The notes: generated from the sequence alone by a model not told the origin. A DNA stretch of 64,000 bases from Dendrolimus kikuchii (GCA_019925095.2 CM034407.1:5045210-5109209), one strand, 5' to 3'. Positions 1 through 12,214 are shown, counted from the stretch's first letter. Program-made: numbers and translations.

Positions 1-861
1 TAGCCATATCAATTTCATTTAGTCGTAGAATTTAAAGACGTAATGACTGGCAACACCAACAAAATGTCACAAACTTTTTTAATCTAATGAAACGACCACA
101 ACTTATTTTTTAAATAAATTTTTAATGAAACTTGAGACTGTAGTAGTAAATCCAGAGATAATGAATAAGCCTTTTGTGATTCTCCACTGTGAGATTTGAA
201 GATATGTTCTTATGTTATAAATTCTAAAACTCGGACAAAGTTTCAGTATTGCAGGTTATTAGTTTTAAAAACGGATGCATTGAAACCACTGCTTTCATTC
301 TTTTAGAGGTTTACCCGTTTAGATTTACAAAGTAAATTCTGAGAATATTTATTCTAGTTAAAAAGGCTTGTAGCTGTAAAATCGTTCTAAAAATTAAAAA
401 AAAAAACATGTTTTATTGTTTATAGAGAGAACGTGGAATATTTGTCTTATTCTTACTTAAGTTCGTTTTGCTGATTAAAATGCCGGTAGTCTGTTTGTTC
501 AATGTAATTTTTTGCCCCCACTCGACGTAATTTTCCATAAATGAAGCGCTAGTTCTAAAAATAATGTAGATCGGTGGTTTTTATTGCACATATTAACTGT
601 AGGCTTTGTGTAAATACACGATTATTGTATTCATGTCGTGATTATATAGAAATATTTATTTCCCATTGTATATAATGTGTAATTAGTTATATTATGAGCG
701 GTTACGTTTTGATTTCGTGTATGCTCTGAACATCGATACTAAATTTTTAACAGATATGAAACTGTTTCACAAAATTATATCACTTCGATTAAATCGAAGA
801 AGAATAAACGATTTTATATCGAATATGGAATATATTCCACATAATAAAATCGATTATTATT
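1..861. other. AT-rich stretch, no gene seen
   Basis: I see no convincing exon, RNA gene or repeat structure here. The only long open frame runs into the retroposon that begins at 862 and is not a gene. Confidence 0.5.
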
Positions 862-1167
862 ATTTTTTTATTTTTTATTGCAGCAGATCAGCAGACAGGC
901 AGACGGCCCACTTGATGGAAAGCGGTTACCATCGCATATGGACATTTGCAACAGCAAAGTTGCTACAAATGCGCTGCTGCTCTCTTAAGGGAAACTGAAA
1001 CCTGGTCACTAATGCCGGAACACAACTCAAGGTTGTTATGGCGACACACTTTAGACCATCCAGTCGGGCAAATGCCCTACCACCTGGCTGTGGGTTGTTA
1101 AGTCGCCTCTTACGACAGGCCGCCCCAACGCAGGAAATTGTATTCTTTCTCCGTTCCTGCACGGATA
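862..1167 (-). mobile_element. SINE-like retroposon, family A, copy 1
   Basis: About 300 bp, read on the minus strand from the 5' end near 1167 (start ATCCGTGCAGGAACGGAG) to a T-rich (poly-A on minus) end near 862. The same body recurs at 3960, 20906, 31515, 42623, 50838 and 53955, so this is a dispersed family. The 3' part (GGTAACCGCTTTCCATCAAG...) resembles 3' ends shared by lepidopteran LINEs and SINEs. No clear target duplication was found. Whether it is a true SINE or only a LINE 3' end is open. Confidence 0.75.
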
Positions 1168-1258
1168 GATCATTTTGTTAATCGATAGAGGACATTTCAC
1201 ATAGAGATTTATCGATTTGATGGGTAGTGTTTTATTTATCACATAATTACCGATTTAG

Positions 1259-1378
1259 GGTCGGCTTCTATATCTTACCGATCGTTGATTCTTCTTACTG
1301 TCGGTTAAAGTTTAGAATAAGCTCCATATAAGGAATGTCAAAATTCAACCGATGAATAGTAAGATATAGGAACCGACC
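1259..1378. mobile_element. Palindromic MITE, 120 bp
   Basis: The two ends form a 20-bp inverted repeat: GGTCGGCTTCTATATCTTAC on the left, and GGTCGGTTCCTATATCTTAC reading inwards from 1378. They match at 18 of 20 positions. It has no coding capacity. The superfamily is unknown. Confidence 0.6.
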
Positions 1379-3735
1379 AGCATAGATAATTAATTTATAT
1401 CGATGTTCAGACGAGTTATAACGAGGCTGGGCGTATGATTCGATAAGAGCACGGGCCTAAAGGAGCAATGAACACATTTAGCTACTATAAGGTGAATTTT
1501 AACGATTATTTGCTTTCTGAGGGGTGCTATAGTGAACAAAATAGCGAATTAGTTTTACAATAGTGTTTAAACGTAATATTTAGTTCTCATCAAAATATTT
1601 ACAAAGTATTAAGTCGCCACGATATATTAAATTATAGGCCTTGAAGTTGCGACGTAAAGCGTATTTTATACCTCGGAAGTGTTTTGCTGTGCATTGTTAT
1701 ATTTAGAAAACGTAAAAATGTGGTTTAAAAGGAACAATAGTTGTTAGTTAATATTGCTTGTAATTTACCGAAATTATAATATTTGTGTAGAATAATCTCA
1801 ACAGTTTAGCGAGATGTGAATTTTCGAATTGCCTCTAGAACTTCTGTTGGCACCAGTTAAAGATCTACAATTTGGCAGAGGCTTCTGTTACTCAGGTCCT
1901 ACTTGCATATGGTGCCTAATTGCTTGAAGACTATTATGTAAGTTGAATATTCATGAATAATTGAACTACGCAGGTTGGATTCACAAACCGCGCAAAATCT
2001 TTGCACATCAAAGTCATCTCTATAATGTATGATTGGGTTTCTGTTACGCATTGTATACCATTACTTGCTTTATTAGTTATATCATAGAGAATTAAATTTA
2101 ATAATATAATAATAACACATCAGCGCCCCCTCGTTGTTAGAATTATAAATTTACATAATAAATAACGTTCATTAATATTAATGGAATATTACCTTTCTTT
2201 CTTCCCCTCTATTTTTTACCTCGTTTTAATTGTTGTATTGTATAGTGGAAGTCATTTATATGCTGCGAGGCTGAGTTTTAACAATTGACGTGTATAAGGC
2301 GGTTTTATGTTATGACTGCGGCTAGATCCTGGGGGAATAGACACATTATAAGATACTATACATCGTTTTACAGGATCGAATACCTGAAAGGAATTCTTTG
2401 TGAATTTCTAGAAGGGGCCTTCAAGGCAAAATCTTAAATATGGTAAACTTTGCTTGCACCTGAAGTATAATAAATGTTAGTATTTTGTAGCCATACAATA
2501 ATCTTAATAATATTTTACTTAGACCTTATACAGTAATATTAATAATTAACCCTTACTATAAATTCAGGTTTTCTATAGAATAGTGAGAAGCTTGTCTCGA
2601 GCGTCATTTTAATACGTGTTTTTATAAACGGGAAATAAACATATTTCTTTTTAGAGAAACGCACTGTTATGCCAGCCACCATCAAATAATGTTGCCAGTA
2701 ATTTGTAAGAAACAAAAAATACTACAAGGTGGCAAAATAAAGTAAAAATGTGTCTGAATTCTAGCAACTCCAATATTAGGTCAAGAGTAATTTCGATACT
2801 TACTACTGAATTTTAGTACGACTTTAAACATCGTGCAAGTATCAAGTTGCTTTAGTTACGACGTACGCATTATGTCAACATAGCTTATGATGTTTACTTT
2901 AATAATAATTCCAATAATTTTGTAAGCAAGAACTTGTGATAGTTTCAGAACAATTATTTAATTAAAACAAGCTAAACTAACAATTAGAAATCTATCACGT
3001 CTGCTGATCTTTGATAAATATCGTCGAATTATAAGGAAAAGATTTTTGCTTAAAATTCCACTAGACATTCTTGGTAAACTTTAAAAATCACTGCTTACGT
3101 CAAACTTGGTATTGGTACATGCATAATTAGTTATTTTTTACCGGATGTTGGACTCGGATCAACGTTAAAATTAAATTAACATGGATAAATTCATTGACCT
3201 TGACTAACGATGAAATAGAATATTGCCAGAAGGCAAAATAATTAGTTCTCGTTCTGGACGTTATGGTCAGGTTATATCAACAACTAATTCCAACACATTC
3301 TAGCAAGATTATTTGACGGTGCAATTTGTTTACTATACTATACTTAGTTTGATAGGCGGCTTGGAAATTAATTATTTTATGCTTATCATTTTGGTCTAAA
3401 TCGCCCCAAGACTCATATGCACTATTCGATAATATCCATAGTTTCAGGTTTGTTCTCGAAGGCGCATCTGAGAAACGAATAATGTGTATCCCTCAGGGAA
3501 ACCGGGACAGTGCTGGTCAGCATTTGATATGGTGTTAGTTGTAGTTTTTGTTTTCATTGTTATGGGTTCAGAGACCTCTTGTGAGTAAATTCTTTGTAAC
3601 ATATAATTATCAGAGAGAAGGTGGTTTAAGGCCACATATGTTAATATATTATTAATATTGGTAAAATAAATTGTTACATATGACTGCGTTTATTATTTCG
3701 TTTACCTTATCCTCTGTGAAAATGAAATTGAGAGT
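1379..3735. other. AT-rich stretch, no gene seen
   Basis: No exon with plausible splice sites and protein similarity was recognised on either strand, and no repeat structure was identified. Open frames here are short and have no recognisable motifs. Confidence 0.45.
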
Positions 3736-3910
3736 TTGAGCATGGGTATCTTGCGCGTGTCTGTGTGTACGCGCGTTGTGTGTTGGTGTGTGTGTGTGTG
3801 TGTGGGGGGGGGGGGGTATATGCGTGTGGGTGGGGATTGTCTTCGAGCGCATGCAAGTGGCATGTATGGGTGTGCGTGTGCGCATGTGTGTTGGCGTGCG
3901 TGTGGAGAGT
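3736..3910. repeat. GT-rich simple repeat with G-run
   Basis: Alternating GT tracts with a run of about 13 G near 3804-3816. The overlapping open frames on both strands (Cys/Val/Gly-rich on plus, His/Thr/Pro-rich on minus) are products of the simple repeat. Confidence 0.9.
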
Positions 3911-3959
3911 ATGCGCGGAAAATTTGTAGTGGGATATGGGAGAGACGCGCTTCCAAAGA

Positions 3960-4261
3960 TTTTTTATTATTTTTATTGCATGAGTTCAGCTGACAAGAAG
4001 ACGGCCCACTTGACGGAAAACGGTTACCATCGCCTATGGACATTTGCAACACCTAAGGTGATACAAATGCGCTGCTGCTCTCTTAGGTCACTATTGCGGA
4101 ACACAAATCAAGGTTGTTATGGCGGCACACTCTAGATCAGGGGTGGTAGCTATCCATTCGGGCAAATACCCTTCGACCTAGCGATGAGTTGTTTTGTCGC
4201 CTCTTACGACAGGCCGCCCGGCCGCAGGAAATTGTTTTCTTTCTCCGTTCCTGCACGGATA
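3960..4261 (-). mobile_element. SINE-like retroposon, family A, copy 2
   Basis: Same family and orientation as the copy at 862-1167. The CCTGCACGGAT end lies near 4260 and the T-rich tail at 3960-3978. It is more diverged than the copy at 50838. Confidence 0.75.
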
Positions 4262-5630
4262 AAAAGACATAAGGTAAGAACAAAATATAATGAAACAAAG
4301 TAAAGAATATTGAACTTTATTATAACAAATGCCTCAATATAAATTATATAACAACAATATTTTACACTTTAAGAAACATTCAATTAATTACAACAACAAA
4401 AAAATCAAGTTAATAAACTACTATGCCTCGTGATTCCGCAAGGGTTGGATTTGATCTAGGTGCACAACTCATGATATCACATGAGCGACGTGTTTTACGC
4501 TACCCTGCGGTTCTTTACGCTGTTATCACGCCGCTCAGATATTTATTCTGAAGTTTCAGCAACAAGTCGAAGTAGTACTACTTGTTCACACGAAAGAAGC
4601 CACGGGCAAAGTATTAACACAATAAAGTACGGTTAATCTCGATAGAGTACTAAAGGCCACAGATACGAAGAGGATTATATTGACAGATACTGCTCACCAA
4701 CATTTAATTTTAATTAATAACATGCAAGTGTTAAATTACAGGCACAATTTTTCATTTAAATCTCTAAAGACGTAGATAATATAATTATGTAACTGTTGTC
4801 ATAATATATGAAACGTAGAAATTAACTCTATATAAGAATCTTAGTCAACAGTAATCTGTATGCATTACTGACGATATGAAGAGATGCAGTTTATATTTGA
4901 AAAGCTACGCTCCGTTGTTTCGCATTAAGGGCCAATTTTTAAATCGGCAGAAAACATTTATTCTATAGAATAAAACACAACATGGAAAAGTTAAAAATGA
5001 CAGTTGCATGAATAAAACAGTTGAATTGTTTTACTTTCGAATTCAGTCAGGTTATAATTTATTCTACTGGTAACTTTTATCTAATGATTGAAAAATCGGC
5101 CCGAAATAATAATCCCCTTGAATTTTTAAGTCATGTAAAACAAGGGTTGAGCAGGTTAGAATTTTATGCCATAAAATAAGCTGCTCAAAATGTTACGAAA
5201 AAATATTACGTTAAGTGTTTCTCGTTAGAAAAAAGGAAACTTTAATACATTCAAACATTAAAATATATTTCAAAACCTGTACCTACATTTTTAATTATTT
5301 ATCACTGGCAATACACGCTTAAAAATTTCACTTAACATAAGAAATTCTTTAAGTTGGCAGTACGAATAACATGTTATACAGTGTAAGTTCTTTAGAAATA
5401 TATTACAAAATTCACCGGACAAGGAAAATACGTGAAAAACACTTGTTATAAAAAATATATTACACTCAAGTTTAAAAAAATAAGTGATAACTACAATCTC
5501 AACAATTCAACATGAAATGCCTTAATTAAGTTAAAAATTAACTTAATTACATAATATAACGACAGTCTAAGAAAACAAAGTTTTTTTTCAGTTAAGAAGA
5601 AATTCGACCGGTTTTAGACCGTTCGACTAA
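4262..5630. other. AT-rich stretch, no gene seen
   Basis: No coding exon recognised. The moderately GC part around 4425-4620 has no long open frame and no splice-bounded exon that I can support. Confidence 0.4.
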
Positions 5631-5983
5631 AGTGCCCCGGAGACGGTCATTCGCAATTGTCAATTTTTACGTCATTGACCGTTTCGATTGAAGGTGCGAA
5701 TGATGGAGCTTCATACGATGTGTCAATTGCTCGCCCATATTTTCTTTCTGTCCGCCATGTTTCTCGACTATCGAGTGAATGACCGAAATCTGTCAATCGC
5801 ACAACGAGACGTTCAATTGATACGTCATTCGCGATTGTCAATGGGCTTCAATCAAAACTTCCATCATTCGCCTTCAATCACGTAATCGCGAATGACAATG
5901 GCTTCAATTGCCTCTATAGACGATAATTTCGTATTTCAATGACGTAAAAATTGACAATTGTGAATGACTGTCTCCGGGGCACT
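5631..5983. mobile_element. MITE with about 50-bp inverted ends, Harbinger-like
   Basis: The ends AGTGCCCCGGAGACGGTCAT and its near-perfect inverse at 5983 continue as inverted arms of about 50 bp. The element is flanked on both sides by TAA (5628-5630 and 5984-5986), a 3-bp duplication of the kind PIF/Harbinger elements make. The interior holds several direct and inverted copies of a CGATTGTCAAT-type motif. It has no transposase. The superfamily call is inference. Confidence 0.6.
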
Positions 5984-6048
5984 TAACGGTCTTGTTCATA
6001 TTGAGACGCGTTCACACTTACTCTAACTCAATGAGAATAAAGCCGTAA

Positions 6049-6164
6049 GGCTGGTGAGCAGACACATTCAACCGAAGGTTAAAATAAAATAACCACTGTT
6101 TAGCTATATAGTTTTAGTGATTATTTTATTTTAATCATCGGCTAAATGTGTATGCACACCAGCC
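6049..6164. mobile_element. Palindromic MITE, 116 bp, TAA duplication
   Basis: The ends GGCTGGTGAGCAGACACATT and, inverted, GGCTGGTGTGCATACACATT start about 50-bp arms around a short loop. TAA flanks both ends (6046-6048 and 6165-6167). This fits a small PIF/Harbinger-type MITE. Confidence 0.6.
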
Positions 6165-6204
6165 TAAGAATATTTAGGGTCAAAGTACACCGACGCAGTC
6201 TAAG

Positions 6205-6378
6205 CGTCAATCTAAAAACTTAAATAAGCACATTGACCCCTAACTGTACGATGCATAACATTTCTATTGAAATAAGACGCTTGTACTCAGTCGCCATGTT
6301 TTTTTTTTACTACGAAAGAAATGTGTGTTATGCCGTGGAGTTAGGGGTCAATATATTGGTTATTTAGATCCTTAGTGC
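6205..6378. mobile_element. Imperfect inverted-repeat element
   Basis: Inverted arms share ATTGACCCCTAACT, CATAACA and ATTTCT blocks (6230-6265 and 6318-6355), with weaker pairing outside. It is an old palindromic element. Boundaries are uncertain. Confidence 0.45.
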
Positions 6379-7043
6379 TTGTCCGGAAACGGTATTAATA
6401 TATTTAAAAGATAGTGGTTTCTAGCCCAAACTTCGCTTCAAACGCAATCGAGGTAAACCTCTAGAGTTAAAACTCAAAATGATGATTAAGGAAAACTTAT
6501 TACTTAGACTGCAACTTAAATAATAAACAGCTCAAAAGTCAAAAACCTTTGATTCCTCAGACAATAATTTCTAAACATTCAAAATGAAATGAAAAATTAC
6601 ATATAATCCAACATTTAATTGAGAAAAAATATACAAAATTTTGGCACTATTTTTTTTTAATATAAAACAATGATGAACATCAAAAGCTTAATTATTTAAT
6701 GATATATGTGTGACAAATACGTATAATAAACCTATTGAAAAATTATCATCAACGACTTATAAAGTAGTACTTTTTTAAGTCCGCTTGAGAAAACAGATTC
6801 ATCGAGAATTCTGTGTGAAACTCGCTCTAGTATAGTAGTATTAGTTAAAGATTAATTAAGCACGTTTTATTATTTAAATTTAATTTCGTAATGATAAATT
6901 TTCAATAACAAAGTTTAACATTTTCACAATATTTGATAAGCTGGTCTTTATATCTTACTTTAATTACACTCTTATACTGAATACGTAAGGTTTAATTTGG
7001 TGTTAATTTTCTATGCATATAAAAAGTATATACTACAGATCAA
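6379..7043. other. AT-rich stretch, no gene seen
   Basis: No exon, RNA gene or repeat structure recognised. Confidence 0.45.
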
Positions 7044-7263
7044 TATTACTTCACGGCCGTAGCTAGGGGGGGTTGGGGGGTTGGGGGGGTTTGATGCATT
7101 GTGGGGCAATGCCCTACCATGAAACCACAATGCACTACCTTACAAATACCAAAAACTAAGATAAATTATTATTATTAAATTGTCCCCTTTTAAACTAAAA
7201 TAAACATAAACTAGAGATTTATTATGATTGTTTGTAGTTTGGTTAAGCGAGGTATGCGGTAAA

Positions 7264-8831
7264 CACCTATCGACGACGGGGCCGGACCTGGCGGACAACC
7301 AGTTCGGTTTCCGCACGGGGCGCTCCACGATTGACGCGATCATGCGCCTGAGAGGCCTAGCGGAGGAAGCAGTTTCCCGGGGCGAGGTATTATTGGCGGT
7401 GTCTCTTGACATCGCCAACGCCTTTAATTCCTTGCCCTGGCCTTGCATTATGGAGGCACTCCGGTATTTCGGGGTGCCGGCCTACCTCCGCCGTATAGTC
7501 GGGGCATACCTAAATAGCAGAGCCGTCATCTACCCGGTCCATGAGGGTTGGAATCGGCGAGCCATGGTGTGCGGTGTTCCACAGGGGTCGGTTCTAGGTC
7601 CCCTCCTGTGGAACATCGCATACGACTGGACCTTGAGGTGTCGGGTTCTCCCGGGCGTCAGCGTCGTATGTTACGCAGACGACACGCTGATCGCCGCGCG
7701 CGGGAGGACCCATCGGCAGGCGTGCCTTCTAGGCACGGCTGGGGTGTCGACAATAGTAGGCAGGATCCGGCGTCTTGGTCTGGAGGTGGCGTTACAGAAG
7801 ACCGAGGCCGTGATGTTTCACGGTCCTCGTAATCGTCCACCTCCGGACAGTTGCATTACAGTAGGAGGCATCCGCATCGGCATCGGTGGAACCATGAAAT
7901 ACCTGGGATTGGTCCTCGATAGCCGATGGGATTTTTCCACTTTCGGCAGCTGCTCCCCAGACTCAAGGGGGCAGCCGGTGCGCTCTCGCGCCTGCTCCCC
8001 AACGTCGGGGGGCCTAACGCCACGTGCCGGAAACTCTTCGAAGGCATCGTACGTTCGATGGCCCTTTACGGGGCCCCAGTGTGGTCGGACCGCCTGACGG
8101 GCAAAAACGCGGCGCTGTTGCGTCAAGCGCAACGCATATTGGCCGTCAGAGCAATAAGAGGATACCGTACGGTGTCCTTCGAAGTGGCCTCGCTACTCGC
8201 CGGATCCCCCCCATGGGACCTGGAAGCCAGGGTCCTGGCGTCACTGTATGTGTGGCGCAAAGAGGCCCTGGCTAGGGGCACCAGACCCGCGCCTCGCGAA
8301 ATCGAGGCGTGCCGGTCGGAGCTCCGCCAGGTAGCCGTGGGGGTCTGGGAAGAACGCCTAAGACGCCCCAGCGCGGGCCCCGCCACGATTGAGGCGGTGA
8401 GGCCCGTCCTGCAAGAATGGATTGGACGACGTCACGGCACCCTGACGTTCAGGCTGACGCAGGTCCTGACGGGGCATGGTTGCTTCGGAAGGTACCTGTG
8501 TCGCCTCGGCCGCGAGGCCACGTCAGGGTGCCATCATTGTGACACGGGCGACGAGGACACGGCGTTGCACACACTCCGGGAGTGTCCAGCCTGGACGGAG
8601 CAGCGCCGGGAGCTCGTCGCCCATACCGGATTTGACACCTCGCTCCCGGCCGTGGTACGCACCATGGTCGGGAGCTCCACCGGATGGGACGCCGTCTCCT
8701 CCTTTTGCGAGCAGGTTATGTTTGCGAAGGAGGAGGCGGAACGGGAGCGTGAGCGTAATTCCCTGCTCCGCTCCCGCCAAAGGAGGACGCGCCGACGTCG
8801 GAGGTCGGATAGTGACCTTCGGCCGCCGTAA
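7264..8831 (+). pseudogene. R1-clade reverse transcriptase, truncated and frameshifted
   Basis: Part of a LINE ORF2 that would nick DNA and reverse-transcribe its own RNA. What remains is the RT domain from 'DLADNQFGFRTGRSTIDAI' through the catalytic YADD box (codons at 7672-7683), then a C-terminal domain with CHHCDTGDEDTALHTLREC, the C-x2-C-x9-H-x4-C motif of the R1 clade. The endonuclease and the start of RT are missing. The frame changes near 7925-7945, where '...LGLVLDSRWDFS' in one frame continues as 'HFRQLLPRLKGAAGAL' in the next. The tail is Arg-rich. The first dozen codons of the open frame (7228-7263) are flanking DNA. The copy is dead. Its GC content is far above the surrounding sequence. 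Confidence 0.9.
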
Positions 8832-9081
8832 GCGGGCGGCGCGGGTGGGGCCCCTAGGGGTATAGGGGTTCTCACTCACCCGCACATGCCGTCGAGATGA
8901 GAGCGCGAGTGTTCCGCGCGCGCTCATCTCTCTTCCCGTGGGGCGCGTTACAGACCGCCCCACGCACGGATCAGACCTAGAAGTAGCCAGGGGACACGTC
9001 CCCTGGCATAGGAAGAGGCCCAGTGAGGGGGGCCCACGCCTGCCAGGGCACGCGGAGTTGGGAAACCCGCATTCACGTAGC

Positions 9082-11677
9082 AAAGAAGGCCCAAATAAGA
9101 TCCTGGAAGGACTTCTGTGAAAAGCAGGATAGGGAAGGAATGTGGGAAGGGGTCTACAGAGTGATAGGGCGCACCGCAAAAAGGTATGAGGACGAGCTTC
9201 TCATAGACAAGGGCAGGGTACTGACACCCGGAGAATCGGCTAACCTCCTAGCAGAGACCTTTTACCCGAAGGACGACGAAAGCACGGATAACAGCCATCA
9301 CCGCACTGTCAGGGCTAGAGCCCATCTGATCGATGGAGAGAGTGACCATTGTGACAATGACCCACCTTTCACCATGGAGGAGCTTAAGGCAGCGGCGGTG
9401 AGTTTCAACCCGAAAAAGGCACCGGGCGGAGACGGGTTGACGTCGGACATTTGTATGCAGGCAGTCTTCCAAGCACCGGAATTTTGCCTGTCACTGGCCA
9501 ATAAATGTCTTGAGCTAGGACACTTCCCGACACTGTGGAAAAAGGCCACAGTAGTTATATTAAGGAAACCTGGGAAGGAAAATTATAACGTGCCGAAGTC
9601 CTATAGGCCTATTGGCCTATTGCCAGTGATGGGCAAAATGTTTGAGAAAATGCTAATAGGAAGATTGCGGTGGCACCTGGTGCCTAAATTTAGCTCCAGA
9701 CAGTACGGATTCTTGCCCCAACGAAGTACAGAGGACTCCCTCTATGATCTAATAAACCATATCTGCAGAAAGTTATCAGAAAAGCGACTTGTAACGTTGG
9801 TTTCATTAGACATAGAGGGAGCGTTCGATAGCGCATGGTGGCCAATGATTAGGATCCGACTGTTTGAAAATAACTGCCCAAAAAATATCCAGACGGTGTT
9901 GGGCAGTTACCTGCAGAACAGACAGATAACGGTCAGATACGCAGGCGAACATGTCACCAGGTCAACAAATAAGGGCTGTGTACAGGGCTCAATAGGAGGA
10001 CCGATTCTCTGGGACTTGTTGTTGGACCCATTGTTACAGGAGCTGGAAAGCAGGAACATCTATTGCCAGGCCTATGCTGATGATGTTGTGCTACTCTTCG
10101 ATGGAGACACCGGGTTGGAGGTAGAAAGACAGGCCAATGCCACCCTCGCCTTTGTTCAGGAGTGGGGTGTAAGTAACAAACTGAAGTTTGCACCGCATAA
10201 GACCTGCGCTATGGTTATAACAAGAAAACTGAAATACAACACCCCACGCCTGAGCATGGGTGGGGTTGATATTGGCATGTCTCAGGAGATTAAGATTTTA
10301 GGGCTGACCATCGACCGGAGACTAACCTTTAACTCCCACGTGAGAAACACCTGCGCCAAGGTGTTGGCACTGTACAAACAGCTCTCGAGGGCAGCTAAGG
10401 TCAGCTGGGGCCTCCACCCGGAAGTCATTAGATCGATGTATACCACCGTGGTCGAGCCGATCGTGATGTATGCAGCAAGCGCCTGGGCTCCGGCTACCAA
10501 CAAACTAGGAGTTCGTAAGCAACTGGGCTCTGTACAGCGGGGCTTCGCCCAGAAGCTGTGCAGGGCCTACCGCACGGTGTCTCTAAACTCGGCAATGGTA
10601 CTGGCAGGAATACTCCCCCTCGATCTCAGAATACAGGAGGCAGCAGCCCTGTATGAGGCGAAGAGGGGAGTACCCCTGCCAATACTTGGAGACAGGCTCA
10701 TCGAGCGGAGAGTTGCTTACGAAAAATCGCCTCACCCTGCCGAACATGTGGACCTTCAGTTCATATGTCTGGTAGACCAGGGAGAGGTGGATCAGCACAA
10801 GACACAAGCGGTACGAATCTTTACAGATGGAAGCAAAATCGGCGGGGAGGTGGGGGCATCATTGTCTTTTTGGGACAATGATGCTGAAACCAGGAACCGC
10901 CGATTGAAACTTCCATCTTACTGCACGGTCTACCAGGCGGAACTGTTGGCCATATGTAAGGCTACTGAGGCGATCCTAGAGAGCCCAGAAGAAAGCTTTG
11001 GAATTTACAGCGATTCGCGCTCGGCATTACAATCAGTGATAAATTGGAGCAGCACACACGAGTTGGCGGTCACAGCTAGGCGGAACTTAAGACGGATTAT
11101 GGCAATAGGGAAGGGGGTCTCACTATTTTGGGTAAAAGCGCACGCCGAGGTGAGGGAAAACGATAGAGCGGACGCTCTGGCGAAAGCCGCTGCTCAGTCC
11201 CTGAAGGTAAAGCCTCATTATGACAGGTGTCCGGTTTCATTTGTCAAGCGAATGATCCGTATGGAGACGCTTGACAAATGGAACCGGCGATACAGGGACG
11301 AGCCAACAGCGTCCGTCACTAAGTTTTTCTTCCCGGAAACGACGTGCGCATATAAAATTATCAGAGCAATGAAGCCGATGGGAACGATGACCCAAATGTT
11401 CACGGGGCACGGGGGGTTCTCCCAATACTTGCATCGTTTCAAGTTAAAGGGGGACCCTTCGTGTTCCTGCGATACAGGAGAGGAAGAGACGCCCCTTCAC
11501 GTAATATTTGAATGCCCCCTTTTTGCGAGAAAGCGATATAACGCAGAATGCGCCTTACAAACAAGAATATGTAGAGAAGAGGTACATGAGCTACTAGGCA
11601 AGAAAAAGAGGGAGGTGTTTGTAAAATACGCGATTAAACTAATAGAGACCGTGGTCAAAAGAAACGCACACAATTAA
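9082..11677 (+). CDS. LINE ORF2 fragment: reverse transcriptase plus RNase H, open
   Basis: Encodes the C-terminal two thirds of a LINE ORF2 polyprotein, about 864 codons with no stop or frameshift. The open frame formally begins at an ATG at 9023 in host-LINE sequence, so the element's own codons start near 'KKAQIRSWKDFCEKQ'. The RT domain follows, with NPKKAPGGDGL, SYRPIGLLPVMGK, LDIEGAFDSAWW, the GCVQGSIGGP box and catalytic YADD at about residue 351 of the open frame. An RNase H domain comes next (TDGSKIGG near 600, YQAELLAI, YSDSRSAL, and KAHAEVRENDRADALAK). A C-terminal C-x-C-x9-H-x4-C motif (CSCDTGEEETPLHVIFEC) closes it. The endonuclease is missing. RNase H is known in the I, LOA and R1 groups. 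An exact clade needs a tree. The lack of lesions points to a recent insertion. Confidence 0.9.
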
Positions 11678-11904
11678 CACTGTACACATATTCCTATATA
11701 TGTATCAACAGTGTTTAGTTTTAAAAGTAATAAATACATACAAATAAGCTTAGCAAGTAAGAAAGAAAAGAAAAATAAAAAAAAAGGAAGAAAAAATAAG
11801 AAATAAAGAACCCCTTACCCTGTGTATAGTAGTTATAAGATGAATAAAAAAAAAAAAAAAAGAATAAAAAGACCTCTATCCTGACATATGATGGAGGAGA
11901 AGGC

Positions 11905-11935
<31 letters not shown>
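9082..11935 (+). mobile_element. Inner R1/LOA-type LINE inserted in the outer LINE's 3' UTR
   Basis: Starts at about 9082, just after TAGC (9078-9081), and ends in a poly-A run (11910-11935) followed by TAGC again (11936-11939). That gives a 4-bp duplication and places the insertion inside the outer element's 3' UTR. It is 5'-truncated just upstream of the RT domain. The 3' UTR (11678-11909) is A-rich and contains a second internal A-run near 11848-11862. Confidence 0.85.
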
Positions 11936-12214
11936 TAGCGTGGCACCGGTTCTGACCGGGCACGCTAGTGCCACCCCCGATCTGGCGAATCCCACACACT
12001 CACACGGGTCGCGAACATCCCCCCAGGCTTCTGTGCCTGTCGCGGCTTAGTCCTCAAACGGATTTCCCCTGGCCAAAAAAAAAAAAAAAAAAAGGTATGC
12101 GGTAAAGAGTGTTCTAGTCAAAAATCGATACAATTGTTTTTTTTACCTTCGCCCTACCTGTAACCAATGCTGCCCTACCTCAAATTCGACTCTAGCTACA
12201 GCCATGTATTCCTT

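Larger units (their letters stand above)
7264..12093 (+). mobile_element. Outer R1-clade LINE, 5'-truncated, split by an insertion
   Basis: A retrotransposon copy bounded by the 13-bp duplication GGTATGCGGTAAA (7251-7263 and 12094-12106). It begins inside the reverse transcriptase domain. Its coding part ends at 8831, its 3' UTR runs to 9081, is interrupted by another LINE (9082-11935), and resumes at about 11940 to a poly-A tail of about 19 (12075-12093). The resumed part has a small hairpin (GTGGCAC at 11940, GTGCCAC near 11968). R1-clade assignment comes from the RT and the C-terminal C-x2-C-x9-H-x4-C motif. Confidence 0.85.
7052..12206. mobile_element. hAT-like element interrupted by nested LINEs
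   Basis: The left end CACGGCCGTAGCTAG (7052-7066) and the inverted right end CATGGCTGTAGCTAG (12206-12192) match at 13 of 15 bases. The flanks TATTACTT (7044-7051) and TATTCCTT (12207-12214) are an 8-bp duplication with one mismatch, the length hAT transposases make. Only about 310 bp belong to this element: 7052-7250 and 12107-12206. The rest is the LINE nest inside. No transposase remains, so it was a MITE-sized copy. Confidence 0.6.

Noticed and set aside
3702..4135. Cys/Val- or His/Thr-rich proteins
   Set aside because: Translation of GT/AC simple repeats and of a family A retroposon.
7228..7263. Native start codon of the outer LINE ORF
   Set aside because: These codons lie in flanking DNA and the target duplication, outside the element.
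8523..9179. 218-aa minus-strand open frame
   Set aside because: Antisense shadow of the GC-rich R1-clade LINE; Pro/Arg-rich with no domain.
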